The notes beneath the pieces were generated by a model that was given only the letters and a program-made list of their open reading frames with translations, searched no databases and was not told the origin of the DNA. Below, piece by piece: positions 16,269-25,209 of a DNA stretch of 64,000 bases; position 1 is the stretch's first letter; each line of letters opens with the position of its first letter. Origin of the DNA: Pseudacidovorax sp. RU35E (GTDB taxonomy: Bacteria; Pseudomonadota; Gammaproteobacteria; Burkholderiales; Burkholderiaceae_C); the NCBI RefSeq assembly GCF_900156165.1, contig NZ_FTMY01000005.1, positions 124,001-188,000 of the forward strand. Direction: 5' to 3'. A program made the translations under genes and the position numbers.

Positions 16269-16374
16269 GAGGTGGCGCGGACGTGAGCGGGCAGCTTAAG
16301 GGTGCGTCAGGCGGCGGCTTGGCCGCGCGAGGCCAGCCTTCCTGTAAGACGTGGCCTACAGGAGGCGGTGGAAG

Positions 16375-16665
16375 TCAGTACTGGGCGGCTTTCTTTTCCA
16401 GTTCGGACTGGGCGGTCTCGAGGGCGTCGAGCACCTCGGCCGAGCGGTTGATCTGCGCTTCGACCTGGCCCGACTGGTCCAGCGCCTGGGCCACCTCGCC
16501 CACCTGCACATGCTCGGGGAGCGCCTCCTCGAGCACTGTATTGACGACGGCCAGGTTGTCCGCCGCCTGACGGATCTCGGCGGCCACTGCCTTGGCCTGG
16601 TCGATGGTGCGCTCCAGCGCTTCGACCGCCTGCGCCGTCGTCGGATCCTGCTTGTCTTGGCTCAT
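16375..16665 (-). CDS. Small hypothetical coiled-coil protein
   Basis: A 96-residue, acidic, Ala/Glu-rich protein with heptad-like spacing over most of its length (VEALERTIDQAKAVAAEI, then VNTVLEEALPEHVQVGEVAQAL, then LDALETAQSELEKKA). It is predicted to be helical and soluble. AGGAGC lies 7 bases before the ATG. It is 106 bp upstream of the receiver gene on the same strand, so they could be co-transcribed; the gap contains a weak hairpin CCTGTA/TACAGG. No known family recognised. Confidence 0.65.
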   Translation of the reverse strand: MSQDKQDPTTAQAVEALERTIDQAKAVAAEIRQAADNLAVVNTVLEEALPEHVQVGEVAQALDQSGQVEAQINRSAEVLDALETAQSELEKKAAQY

Positions 16666-16872
16666 TCAACGCTCCTGCGGTGGCCTCGTGAGGGCCGATG
16701 CCCGCGTGTGTGACGACGGGCGATGGTAGCGCCGGCCGCCTGGGCGTGCCGACGAATCCACTGTTGCACCCATGGTCCGGGCTGTCGCGTGGGCGGGGTC
16801 TTCCACAATCGAGGCGCCGGCCGCATCTTCGGCCTTCGGGGCCGCCGGCCCCTCGCCCGAGAGAATTTTTCC

Positions 16873-17904
16873 ATGAGCAACACCCTTCCCTCCGCCGTCC
16901 TGGGCGTGCACCCGCTGGGCTTTCCCTGGCCGACGGTGGACCCCTTCCTCTTCTGCGCGTACCACGACGACGGCTATCCGCGCGGCGATGGCCGCATGGC
17001 GCCGGCCGCCTCGCTGGCCGACCGCGAGATCGGCGCCGACTTCAGCCGCAAGGACGGCTGGAGCATGTACCACGGCGAATCCGTGCCCGGCTTCCCGGCC
17101 CATCCGCACCGCGGCTTCGAGACCGTGACGCTGGTGCGCCGCGGGCTGATCGACCATTCGGACTCGCTGGGCGCTGCGGCCCGCTTCGGCGGCGGCGATG
17201 TGCAGTGGGTGACGGCCGGCCGCGGCATCGTGCATTCGGAGATGTTCCCACTATTGCGCGAGGACGCGGACAACCCGCTGGAGCTGTTTCAGATCTGGCT
17301 GAACCTGCCGGCGGCGCGCAAGATGGTCGATCCGCACTTCACCATGTTCTGGTCGGGCCAGGTGCCGCACTGGCGAGCCGAGGGCGTGGACGTGACCGTG
17401 GTGGCCGGCCGCCTGGACGGCGCCGACGCGCCCCTGGCGCCGCCGCCGGATTCCTGGGCTGCGCAGGCCGATGCCGACGTGGCCATCTGGACCGTGCGCC
17501 TGGAGGCCGGCGCGCGCTGGACACTTCCGGCCGCGCGGGGCCAGGGCACCCATCGGGTGCTGTACTTCTTCAAGGGCGCATCGGCCACGGTGGGCGGCCA
17601 GTCGGTGCAGGGGCCGGCGGCCATCGAGCTGCGGGCCGATGCCGACGTGGCCCTGGCGGCCGGTGACGAGGTGTGCGAATTCCTGCTGCTGCAGGGCCGG
17701 CCCATCGCCGAACCGGTGGCGCAGCACGGCCCCTTCGTCATGAACTCGCAGGCCGAGATCATGCAGGCCATGCAGGACTACCGCCGCACGCAGTTCGGCG
17801 GCTGGCCCTGGCCGGACGGGGCGCCGGTGCATGGCGCCGCGCCGGAGCGCTTCGCGCGCTATCCGGACGGGCGGCGCGAAGCGGCGGTGGACGCGGAGGG
17901 CTGA
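16873..17904 (+). CDS. Pirin family protein (bicupin)
   Basis: A 343-residue pirin. The N-terminal cupin has the metal ligands His77 and His79 in FPAHPHRGFETVTL and His121 and Glu123 in GDVQWVTAGRGIVHSEM. The C-terminal cupin begins near the WSGQVPHW region and includes YFFKGASATVGG. Bacterial pirins bind Fe and some have quercetin dioxygenase activity; others regulate pyruvate dehydrogenase. The ATG at 16873 is chosen because MSNTLPSAVLGVHPLGFPWPT is conserved; upstream codons are low quality. Confidence 0.9.
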   Translation: MSNTLPSAVLGVHPLGFPWPTVDPFLFCAYHDDGYPRGDGRMAPAASLADREIGADFSRKDGWSMYHGESVPGFPAHPHRGFETVTLVRRGLIDHSDSLGAAARFGGGDVQWVTAGRGIVHSEMFPLLREDADNPLELFQIWLNLPAARKMVDPHFTMFWSGQVPHWRAEGVDVTVVAGRLDGADAPLAPPPDSWAAQADADVAIWTVRLEAGARWTLPAARGQGTHRVLYFFKGASATVGGQSVQGPAAIELRADADVALAAGDEVCEFLLLQGRPIAEPVAQHGPFVMNSQAEIMQAMQDYRRTQFGGWPWPDGAPVHGAAPERFARYPDGRREAAVDAEG

Positions 17905-17931
17905 GGGTGAGGGGCCTGCGGTGCGCAGGCT

Positions 17932-18855
17932 TCACCGCAGGGCGGCGCTGCCGGCGATGGCGCGCGACAGCCGCCACATCAGCCACAGGAAGCCCAGCGG
18001 CAGCAGCACGGTCTGCACGACGAACACGGCGATCAGCCGAACCATGGTGCGGGTCCATTCGCCGGCCGCCTGCAGGATCGCCTCGTAGCCGGCGCGCAGG
18101 TCGGTGGCGCGCTCGGACCATCGCTTGAGGCGCTCCAGCAGCCCCTCTTCGGCCGGTGCGGCCGGCTGGGTGCGGCCCACCACCTGCTCGGGCGAGGCCT
18201 CGATCACCGCCAGGGCCGACTGGTATTCGCCCGCCATCACGGCCCGGTAGACGCCCTCGTTGGCCAGGCCCACGGCCGGCACCGCGAAGCGCACCAGCAG
18301 CAGGCCGGCGAAGACCGGCGACAGCCAGCGCAGGGCGCGTGCCGCCGCGGCGTCCTTTCTCGCGCCTGGGGCATCGGCGCCGACGGCTGCCCTTTCCGCG
18401 CTGGCGGCGGCCGAGTCCGCCCGCCAGCGCAGCACCAGCCAGGCCAGCAGCACCGCCGTCAGCGCCACCGACACCGCCACATGCCCGCCGATGCCCAGCA
18501 TCAGCAGCTGGATGCCGAAGGCCACGCTGGCGGCCAGCATCACCGCGGCGAAGCGGTCCACCAGCTCGTTGAGCGGCTTGAGGGCCTGGCCTGGGGCCAG
18601 GCTCAGGCCGACGCCGGCGGGCTTGACGTCCAGCTGCGTGCCCTGCGCCACCGACAGCACGGCGCCCAGCGCCCGCGCTGCGGCGAAGGCGGTGAGCGAG
18701 CGCTGCAGGCCGGCGCGCAGCTGCTCGCGGGCCAGGGGCTCCAGCGGCACCAGCCAGCAGCCGGCCAGCACCGCGGTGGCCACGAGTAGCAGCAAGGCGC
18801 GCTTCAGCGCCGCGCCAGCGGCCGACCGCGGTGGCGCGGCAGGGCGCTCGCTCAT
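17932..18855 (-). CDS. Membrane protein of unknown function
   Basis: A 307-residue protein with about four to five hydrophobic segments: an N-terminal one that ends LLLVATAVLAGCWL, FAAVMLAASVAFGIQLLMLGIGGHVAVSVALTAVLL, WLSPVFAGLLLVRFAVPAVGL, and LIAVFVVQTVLLPLGFLWLM near the C-terminus. The C-terminal part is typical of inner-membrane proteins that place a helical domain (residues about 205-270) on one side. No family recognised with certainty. Its ATG overlaps the stop of the YciI gene (ATGA), so it is translationally coupled. Confidence 0.75.
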   Translation of the reverse strand: MSERPAAPPRSAAGAALKRALLLLVATAVLAGCWLVPLEPLAREQLRAGLQRSLTAFAAARALGAVLSVAQGTQLDVKPAGVGLSLAPGQALKPLNELVDRFAAVMLAASVAFGIQLLMLGIGGHVAVSVALTAVLLAWLVLRWRADSAAASAERAAVGADAPGARKDAAAARALRWLSPVFAGLLLVRFAVPAVGLANEGVYRAVMAGEYQSALAVIEASPEQVVGRTQPAAPAEEGLLERLKRWSERATDLRAGYEAILQAAGEWTRTMVRLIAVFVVQTVLLPLGFLWLMWRLSRAIAGSAALR

Positions 18856-19142
18856 ATCGACTTGAGCGCCTCGGCGCCCGGCGCGGTCATGCTGGGCGTG
18901 AACTCGACGATGTCGATGCGAGCCAGCTTGTGCTGCGCGAAGGGGTCTTCGGCCAGCACGGCCTCCAGGGCGGCGCGGTCGCCCGAGCGGGCCAGGATCA
19001 CGCCGCCCACGCGCGGCACCTGCCGGCCGGAGGCGACGAACAGGCTGCTGTCGTAATGGCGGCGCAGCCAGGCGACGTGGGCCTCCATGTGGGCGTCGAT
19101 CTCTTCGACGGGGCGGATGTAGGTGAGGGTGACGATGAACAT
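18852..19142 (-). CDS. YciI-like family protein
   Basis: A 96-residue ferredoxin-like alpha/beta protein: MFIVTLTYIRPVEEIDAHMEAHVAWLRR, GRQVPRVGGVILARS and VLAEDPFAQHKLARIDIVEF. The conserved His and Asp residues (H18/H22 region and DPF) are those suggested to be catalytic in the YciI family. The reaction is unknown. It heads a two-gene unit with the membrane protein and follows the Nramp gene by 69 bp. Confidence 0.85.
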   Translation of the reverse strand: MFIVTLTYIRPVEEIDAHMEAHVAWLRRHYDSSLFVASGRQVPRVGGVILARSGDRAALEAVLAEDPFAQHKLARIDIVEFTPSMTAPGAEALKSI

Positions 19143-19211
19143 GCGCCCGAGGGTAGCCCGCCGGTCCCGCCGCTGTCTCGGAAGGCCTCGGCCGGCGCGA
19201 GGATTGCGACC

Positions 19212-20534
19212 TCAGCCTTGCCCCGTCGCGACCGTCCAGACCAGCCACACATTGGCCGCGCCGATCACCGCGAACAACCCCCAGGCCGCGGCCTTCATCA
19301 ACGGCCCGCTGGCGAACTCGCCCATCAGATCGCGGTCGCTGGTGAAGCGCACCAGCGGCCAGATGGCGAAGGGCAGCTGGAAGCTCAGCACCACCTGGCT
19401 CAGCACCAGCATCTTGCCCACGCCGCCATCGCCGAACCACCACACGCCCACGAAGGCCGGCACGATGGCCAGTGCCCGGGTGACCAGCCGCCGCTGCCAG
19501 CAAGGGATCTTCAGGTCCAGGAAGCCTTCCATGATGATCTGGCCGGCGATGGTGCCGGTGAAGGTCGAGCTCTGGCCCGAGGCCAGCAGCGCGATGCCGA
19601 AGAGCGTGGCCGCCAGGCCGCCCACCACCGGCTCGATGAGCCGGTAGGCGTCCTCGATCTCGGTGACCGGGGCGCGCCCGCCGCCGTGGAAGGCGCTGGC
19701 CGCCAGGATCAGGATGGCCGCGTTGACGAACAGCGCCAGCGTGAGCGAGAGCACGGCGTCCATCGTGCCCAGCCGCACCGCCTCGCGCGTGGCCGCGGGC
19801 GTGCGCGCCACCAGCCGGGTCTGCACGATGGAGGAATGCAGGTACAGGTTGTGCGGCATCACCGTCGCGCCCACGATGCCGATGGCCAGGTACAGCGCGC
19901 CCGGCTGCTGCAGCCGCTCCAGGCTGGGCACGAAGCCCATCGCCACGCCGAACCAGTTGGGCTGGGCCATCGCCAGCTCGACCGCGAAGCAGCCGGCGAT
20001 GGTCAGCACCAGGCCGAGCACGATGGCCTCGACGCGGCGGAAGCCCGCGCCCTGCAGGCCCAGCACCAGCAGCGTGTCGAAGGCCGTGATGGCGATGCCC
20101 ACGGGAATGGAGACGCCCAGCAGCAGGTGCAGCGCCAGCGCGCTGCCCAGCACCTCGGCCAGGTCGCAGGCCACGATGGCCAGCTCGGCGCCGAGCCACA
20201 GAAAGCGGTTGGTGCGCGGGCCATAGCGCTGGCGGCAGGCGCGGGCCAGGTCCAGCCCGCCGGCCAGGCCCAGGCGCACGCACAGGGTCTGCAGCAGCAT
20301 CGCCGCCAGGCTGGCCAGCAGCACCACGAAGAGCAGGCCATAGCCGAAGCGCGAGCCGGCCTCGATGTCGGTGGCCCAGTTGCCCGGGTCCATGTAGCCC
20401 ACCGACACCAGCAGGCCGGGGCCGGCGAACTTCAGCAGCTTCCTGTGGAAGGGCTGGCCGGGGTCGACGGTGACGCTGCCCTTGACTTCAGAGGGGCAGA
20501 AGGGCGCGGTGGCGGTGCGGGGCAGGCGGAACAT
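19212..20534 (-). CDS. mntH: Nramp family divalent metal ion transporter
   Basis: A 440-residue inner-membrane H+-coupled Mn(II)/Fe(II) importer. The metal-binding DPGN motif is at 49-52 in VGYMDPGNWATDIEAGS, and the second one is VMPHNLYLHSSI, with the conserved MPH. About 11 transmembrane segments follow the LeuT-like pattern, including GQSSTFTGTIAGQIIMEGFL. The protein lacks any sign of the eukaryotic extensions. The LysR gene lies 73 bp upstream on the same strand; no Fur or MntR box was recognised in that gap. Confidence 0.93.
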   Translation of the reverse strand: MFRLPRTATAPFCPSEVKGSVTVDPGQPFHRKLLKFAGPGLLVSVGYMDPGNWATDIEAGSRFGYGLLFVVLLASLAAMLLQTLCVRLGLAGGLDLARACRQRYGPRTNRFLWLGAELAIVACDLAEVLGSALALHLLLGVSIPVGIAITAFDTLLVLGLQGAGFRRVEAIVLGLVLTIAGCFAVELAMAQPNWFGVAMGFVPSLERLQQPGALYLAIGIVGATVMPHNLYLHSSIVQTRLVARTPAATREAVRLGTMDAVLSLTLALFVNAAILILAASAFHGGGRAPVTEIEDAYRLIEPVVGGLAATLFGIALLASGQSSTFTGTIAGQIIMEGFLDLKIPCWQRRLVTRALAIVPAFVGVWWFGDGGVGKMLVLSQVVLSFQLPFAIWPLVRFTSDRDLMGEFASGPLMKAAAWGLFAVIGAANVWLVWTVATGQG

Positions 20535-20607
20535 GGCGGGGCCGATGGTAAGGAGGCGCCTCGCGGACCGGGTGGCGCGGGGGCGCCGGGCGGCGGGGTG
20601 CGTGCGG

Positions 20608-21528
20608 TCAGAAGTGTTCGGGCGACGGCATGTGCTCGCGCATCCACGCCGTGAAGGCGCGCAGCCGCGGCGGGTACTGGCGCGCGTAGGGATGCATCAG
20701 GTAGATGGGCAACGGATCGCCCACCCAATGCGGCGCCAAGCGCACCAGCCGGCCCTCGGCCAGATCCGGCGCCACTGCCCAGGCCGACACCAGCGCGACG
20801 CCGGCCCCGCCGAGCACCGCGCGGCGGGTGGCATAGAGGCTGTCGGTCGCGAGGCGGGGCCGGATGGCGAAGGTCTCGCGCCTGCCGTCGGCCTCGTGCG
20901 CGAGCGTGACCTCGTCGCGGTAGAAGGTCTGCAGCGCCAGCCAGGGCAGGGCGGCCAGCTGCTGCGGCGCCTCGGGCGGTGGGCCCTCGCCCCAGAGGCC
21001 GGGCGGCGCCACCACGATGCGCTGGATCTCGGTCAGGCGCTGGGCGACCACCGAGGGATCGCTCACGGCGCCCACGCGGATCGCGCAGTCGATGCCCTCG
21101 GCGATGAAGTCCGGCTGCCTGTCGTGCAGCAGCCATTCGACGCTGACCTCGGGATGGGCCTGCAGGAAGCCCAGCAGCGGCGCCATGAGCTGGTCCTGCC
21201 CGAAGGCATGCGGCACCAGCACGCGCAAATGGCCGCGCGGCGTGTTGCGGGCGCCGCGCACGTCGGCCTCGAAGCTGTCCCAGCGCTCCAGCAGCTCCCG
21301 CGCCTGGGCCAGGCAGCGCTCCCCGTCCTCGGTCAGTGCCATGGCATGGGTGGAGCGGTGCAGCAGCCGCAGGCCCAGGCTGCGCTCCAGCGCCTGCAGG
21401 CGGCGGCTGACGGTGGGCTGGGTGCTGCCCATCTGCTGGGCAGCGGCCGAGAGGCTGCCGGCGTCCACGATGCGCACAAAGGTCTGCAGCAGGTCCAGGC
21501 GGTCGACCGCAAAAGGCGCGTCTTTCAT
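20608..21528 (-). CDS. LysR-type transcriptional regulator
   Basis: A 306-residue regulator with N-terminal winged helix (LDLLQTFVRIVDAGSLSAAAQQMGSTQPTVSRRLQALERSLGLRLLHRS, residues 11-60) and a periplasmic-binding-protein-like effector domain. The subtype is the CrgA-like group (VRGARNTPRGHLRV). It diverges from the MFS gene at 21665, with a T-N11-A palindrome in between, so it probably controls that gene and itself. Confidence 0.9.
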   Translation of the reverse strand: MKDAPFAVDRLDLLQTFVRIVDAGSLSAAAQQMGSTQPTVSRRLQALERSLGLRLLHRSTHAMALTEDGERCLAQARELLERWDSFEADVRGARNTPRGHLRVLVPHAFGQDQLMAPLLGFLQAHPEVSVEWLLHDRQPDFIAEGIDCAIRVGAVSDPSVVAQRLTEIQRIVVAPPGLWGEGPPPEAPQQLAALPWLALQTFYRDEVTLAHEADGRRETFAIRPRLATDSLYATRRAVLGGAGVALVSAWAVAPDLAEGRLVRLAPHWVGDPLPIYLMHPYARQYPPRLRAFTAWMREHMPSPEHF

Positions 21529-21577
21529 GCGTTGAGCGTATAGCCAATCTGCAATCCGGCCGTCTACAGCTTTTTGT

Positions 21578-21594
21578 CATTCGTTGAAAGAATG
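21578..21594. promoter_or_regulatory. Probable LysR operator (T-N11-A type)
   Basis: CATTC-N7-GAATG in the 136-bp spacer between divergent lysR and MFS genes. The inner TTC-N7-GAA fits the T-N11-A rule of LysR boxes. It is the only strong palindrome in the spacer. Confidence 0.55.
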
Positions 21595-21664
21595 CACCCA
21601 ATTCGGCGGCGCCAACCTTGCTTGGACGTGAGAGGCGGCGCCGCAGACTGCCAAGGAGTTCCCC

Positions 21665-22882
21665 ATGTCATCCCTTCCTCTTGCCGCCGGCCCCGCCCCC
21701 GTGCCTGCCCAGCCCGACCTGTCGCGACCCTTGGTGCTGATGCTGGCTGCGGGCGCCGGCCTGGGCGCCGCCGCCCTCTACTACGCACAGCCGCTGCTCG
21801 GCATCCTGGGCGCGGACCTGGGCGCCAGCCCGGCCCATACCGGCCTCGTGCCCACGCTGACGCAGCTGGGCTATGCGGCGGGCATCCTGCTGCTGATTCC
21901 GCTGGGCGACCGCTACGACCGTCGCCGCATCATCCTGGTCAAGGTGGTGCTGCTGATGCTGGCGCTGCTGGCCAGCGCGCTGGCGCCCGGCCTGGGCGCG
22001 CTGCTGGTGGCCAGCCTGGCCATCGGCCTCACGGCGACGCTGGCGCAGGACATCGTGCCCGCCGCCGCCGCGCTGGCGCCGGAGGCGCACCGCGGCCGCA
22101 CCGTGGGTACCGTGATGACCGGGCTCCTGCTGGGCATCCTGCTCTCGCGCGTGGCCAGCGGGCTGGTCGGCCAGCAGTGGGGCTGGCGCGCCGTCTTCCT
22201 GGCCGCGGCCGGCTCCATCGCGCTGATCGGCATCGCCCTGTGGCGCGGGCTGCCGCGCTTCGTGCCGACGACGCAGCTGAGCTACGGCCAGCTCATGGCC
22301 TCGCTGGTGGATCTGTGGAAGCGCTACGGGCCGCTGCGCCGCGCGGCGCTGGCGCAGGGCCTGCTGTCGATCGGCTTCAGCGCCTTCTGGTCCACGCTGG
22401 CGGTGATGCTGCACGAGCGCTTCCAGATGGGCAGCGCCGCGGCCGGCGCCTTCGGCCTGGCCGGTGCCGCCGGTGCGCTGGCCGCGCCGCTGGCCGGTCG
22501 CCTGGCCGACCGGCGCGGCCCCAACCGGGTGACGCAACTGGGCGCCGGGCTGGCGCTGCTCTCCTTCGCGCTGCTGCTGGTGCAGGACCTGCTTCCGCCC
22601 GCCGCGCAGATCGGCCTGCTGGTGGTGGCCGCCATCGGCTTCGACTTCGGCGTGCAGGCCACGCTGGTGGCGCACCAGACGCTGGTCTACAGCCTGGACC
22701 CGGGCGCCCGCAGCCGGCTCAATGCGTTGCTGTTCACCGGCATGTTCATCGGCATGGCCGCCGGCGCCGCGCTCGGCAGCCAGGTGCTGGCCCATGCGGG
22801 CTGGTTCGGCGTGGTGCTGCTGGCAATGGCCAGCGCCGGGGCCACGCTGGCCGTGCGGCTGTGGCCGGCGCGGCGGGGCTGA
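21665..22882 (+). CDS. Major facilitator superfamily efflux transporter
   Basis: A 405-residue 12-helix MFS protein. Visible features: YYAQPLLGILGADLGAS in TM1, the loop motif GDRYDRRR after TM2, VPAAAALAPEAHRGRTVGTVMTGLLLGILLSR near TM5, and a second half beginning RRAALAQGLLSIGFSAFWSTLA. This resembles the YnfM/sugar-drug efflux group. AAGGAG is 8-13 bases before the ATG. It is divergent from a LysR gene, suggesting inducible export of an unknown small molecule. A strong bidirectional terminator follows. Confidence 0.9.
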   Translation: MSSLPLAAGPAPVPAQPDLSRPLVLMLAAGAGLGAAALYYAQPLLGILGADLGASPAHTGLVPTLTQLGYAAGILLLIPLGDRYDRRRIILVKVVLLMLALLASALAPGLGALLVASLAIGLTATLAQDIVPAAAALAPEAHRGRTVGTVMTGLLLGILLSRVASGLVGQQWGWRAVFLAAAGSIALIGIALWRGLPRFVPTTQLSYGQLMASLVDLWKRYGPLRRAALAQGLLSIGFSAFWSTLAVMLHERFQMGSAAAGAFGLAGAAGALAAPLAGRLADRRGPNRVTQLGAGLALLSFALLLVQDLLPPAAQIGLLVVAAIGFDFGVQATLVAHQTLVYSLDPGARSRLNALLFTGMFIGMAAGAALGSQVLAHAGWFGVVLLAMASAGATLAVRLWPARRG

Positions 22883-22899
22883 GCGCTCTCCGGGCCCCC

Positions 22900-22940
22900 T
22901 GCAGAAAGGCCTCCACGCGTACCCGGGCGGCCTTTCTGCA
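22900..22940. terminator. Bidirectional terminator-like hairpin
   Basis: Perfect 12-bp arms TGCAGAAAGGCC (22900-22911) and GGCCTTTCTGCA (22929-22940) around a 17-base loop, between the convergent MFS and glycosylase genes. There is no T-run right after the stem on either strand. Confidence 0.7.
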
Positions 22941-22947
22941 TCCGGCC

Positions 22948-23562
22948 TCATCGCCTCGGAAAGGGCCGGCTCAGGAAGGGCGAGGCCGCCTCGCCGAAGC
23001 GCCAGGGCACGTCCGCCGCGCGGGTGATGCCGATGCGCGGGCCAGTCTGCACCTGAATGTTCTCGTCAGCGACTCGTGGGCGGAGTTCGAAGGGTGGGGC
23101 GTCCAGTCGCAGGTGGTTGAAGCTGGCGTCCACGCCCAGCGCCTGGGCCACACGCCCGGGGCCCGCGGCCAGCAGGCGCACGTCCTGCACCCCGCGGCGC
23201 TCGCGCATGCGGGCCAGGCCCTCGGTGGGCGCCAGCGCGCGGATCAGCACGCCCGCGCCGTGGCCCTCGGGGCCGCACACGAAGTTCAGGCACCAGTGGA
23301 TGCCGTAGGAGCGGTAGACGTAGGCCCGGCCCGGCGGCCCGAACATGGCCGCATTGCGCGGCGTGGGCCCGCGGTGGCTGTGCGAGGCCGGGTCCTCGCG
23401 GTCGTAGGCCTCGGTTTCGACGATGCGGCCGCCGACGCCGTCCACCAGCACCTCGACGCCGATCAGGGCCGGCGCCACTTCATGGGCCGGGGCGAGGAAG
23501 TCGATGAAGGCGGTCGCGGACGAAGGGGCAGGCACAGGTAGCGGCGAGAGGGCGGATCGCAC
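22948..23562 (-). CDS. mpg: 3-methyladenine DNA glycosylase (AAG/MPG family)
   Basis: A roughly 204-residue base-excision repair enzyme that removes alkylated purines. Family blocks: [50 protein letters not shown], the [16 protein letters not shown] segment, and [20 protein letters not shown]; Glu in ETEAY is the catalytic acid. The start is uncertain. No ATG exists just ahead of the conserved region; I chose a GTG at 23562, which gives the usual length of about 200 residues. An ATG at 23664 would add 34 Arg-rich residues. Confidence 0.85.
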   Translation of the reverse strand: MRSALSPLPVPAPSSATAFIDFLAPAHEVAPALIGVEVLVDGVGGRIVETEAYDREDPASHSHRGPTPRNAAMFGPPGRAYVYRSYGIHWCLNFVCGPEGHGAGVLIRALAPTEGLARMRERRGVQDVRLLAAGPGRVAQALGVDASFNHLRLDAPPFELRPRVADENIQVQTGPRIGITRAADVPWRFGEAASPFLSRPFPRR

Positions 23563-23705
23563 CAGTCTAGGAGGCGCGCCCCTGCGCCGGCGCCGGACGA
23601 ATGCCGGTGCGCCCGACAGCCCGCGCCCGGGTGCATCGCGCCAGAATGGCGGCGTCCTCGTCACCCAGCAGCGGCGCCGTGCCTCGGCCGCCGACCTCGC
23701 CCGTC

Positions 23706-25097
23706 ATGCCCCAGCCGACCGACTTCGTCACACTGATCCACCAGGGCGCCACCGCCTGCGCCCGCGCCGTCACCACGGGCGAGGCCACGGCGCTCGAACT
23801 CTGCGACGCGGCCATCGCCGCCATCGAGGCGAAGGACGGCGCCCTCAACGCCGTCGTGCTGCGCGACTTCGACCGCGCGCGCGACCAGGCCCGGGCCGCG
23901 GACGCCCGGCGCGCGCAGGGCGAGCGACCGCCGCTGCTGGGTGTGCCGATGACGGTGAAGGAGTCCTTCAACATCGCCGGCTTGCCCACCAGCTGGGGCC
24001 TGCCGCCGTTTCGCGACTTCCGACCGGCGACGGATGCGGCGGCGGTGCAGCGGCTCAAGGCCGCGGGCGCCGTCATCCTGGGCAAGACCAATGTGCCCGT
24101 GGCACTGGCCGACTGGCAGACGGCCAATCCGATTTACGGCCGCACGGTGCACCCGCTGGATGCCTCGCGCACGCCGGGCGGCTCCTCGGGCGGCGGCGCA
24201 GCTGCGCTGGCGGCGGGCCTGGTGGCGCTGGAACTGGGCTCGGACCTGATGGGCTCGCTGCGCGTGCCCGCGCATTTCTGCGGCGTGTGGGCGCACAAGC
24301 CCAGCACCGGCATCCTGCCGATGCGCGGCCAGGCCTTCCCTGGCACGCCCGACACGCTCGGGCCGCCGCCTGACCTGCCCACGGTCATCGGCCCGCTGGC
24401 GCGCAATGCCGACGACCTGCTCCTGGCGCTGGACGTGCTCGCCGGCCCGGAGATGCCCATGGCCCAGGCCTGGCAGCTGCAACTGCCGCCGCCGCGGCAG
24501 CCCGATCCCGCGCGCTGGCAGGTGCTGGTGCTGGACGCCCATCCGCTCGCGCCGGCCGATGCCGAGGTGCGCGGCGCGGTGGCCGAGGCGGCGCGGCGCC
24601 TGCAGGCGCAGGGTGCCCGCATCGTGCGTGCGGAAGATCTGTCGCCCGGCGCCATGCCCGACCTGGCGGTGCTGCACCGGGCCTACCAGCAGTGGGTGAT
24701 GACCGTGCTCGGCGCCTTCGAGCCCGGCGCCGAATGCGACCTGAACGCGCACGAATGGATCCGCCTGGTGGCCGACCGCGGCCGGCTGCGGGCGCAGTGC
24801 TTCGCGTTGCTGGAACGGGTCGATGCCATCGTGATGCCCGCCTTCGGCTGCGCCGCCTTCACGCACCAGGACGACGCCGACTGGGCCCGGCGCCAGCTGC
24901 ACATCGACGGCGCGGACACGTCCTACGAGGCCCAGGCCGCATGGGCCAGCCTCGCCTCGCTGGCCAGCCTGCCGGCCACGGCCGTGCCTGTCATGACGGG
25001 GGCGAGCGGGCTGCCGCTGGGTGTGCAGGTGATCGGCCCGTGGCTGCACGACCGCGGGACCATCGACGTGGCGCGGCGGATCGCGGCCGCGGACTGA
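23706..25097 (+). CDS. Amidase-signature family protein
   Basis: A 463-residue amidase. Triad residues: Lys85 in PMTVKESFNIAG, cis-Ser in TPGGSSGGGAAAL (160/161) and nucleophile Ser184 in GSDLMGSLRVPAH. The last segment, TAVPVMTGASGLPLGVQVIGP, is typical of amidases acting on free amides. The ATG at 23706 starts MPQPTDFVTLIHQG; an in-frame ATG 35 codons upstream adds Ser/Pro-rich sequence and is rejected. It is the gene just before the Sia operon, separated by 112 bp, and is probably a separate transcript. Confidence 0.87.
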   Translation: MPQPTDFVTLIHQGATACARAVTTGEATALELCDAAIAAIEAKDGALNAVVLRDFDRARDQARAADARRAQGERPPLLGVPMTVKESFNIAGLPTSWGLPPFRDFRPATDAAAVQRLKAAGAVILGKTNVPVALADWQTANPIYGRTVHPLDASRTPGGSSGGGAAALAAGLVALELGSDLMGSLRVPAHFCGVWAHKPSTGILPMRGQAFPGTPDTLGPPPDLPTVIGPLARNADDLLLALDVLAGPEMPMAQAWQLQLPPPRQPDPARWQVLVLDAHPLAPADAEVRGAVAEAARRLQAQGARIVRAEDLSPGAMPDLAVLHRAYQQWVMTVLGAFEPGAECDLNAHEWIRLVADRGRLRAQCFALLERVDAIVMPAFGCAAFTHQDDADWARRQLHIDGADTSYEAQAAWASLASLASLPATAVPVMTGASGLPLGVQVIGPWLHDRGTIDVARRIAAAD

Positions 25098-25209
25098 CGC
25101 CCGCCGGGCGGCCGGCGAGACGGGCGGGCTGCCATCCAGTCACAGCGCTGTCACACGCAGTGTTTAACGTTTACTTACATTGCCGTCCACGACCTCTGCG
25201 CCATCTCCC

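Noticed and set aside
23563-23664. N-terminal extension of the DNA glycosylase from an ATG at 23664
   Set aside because: Adds 34 Arg/Pro-rich residues not seen in the family; left as a possible alternative start.
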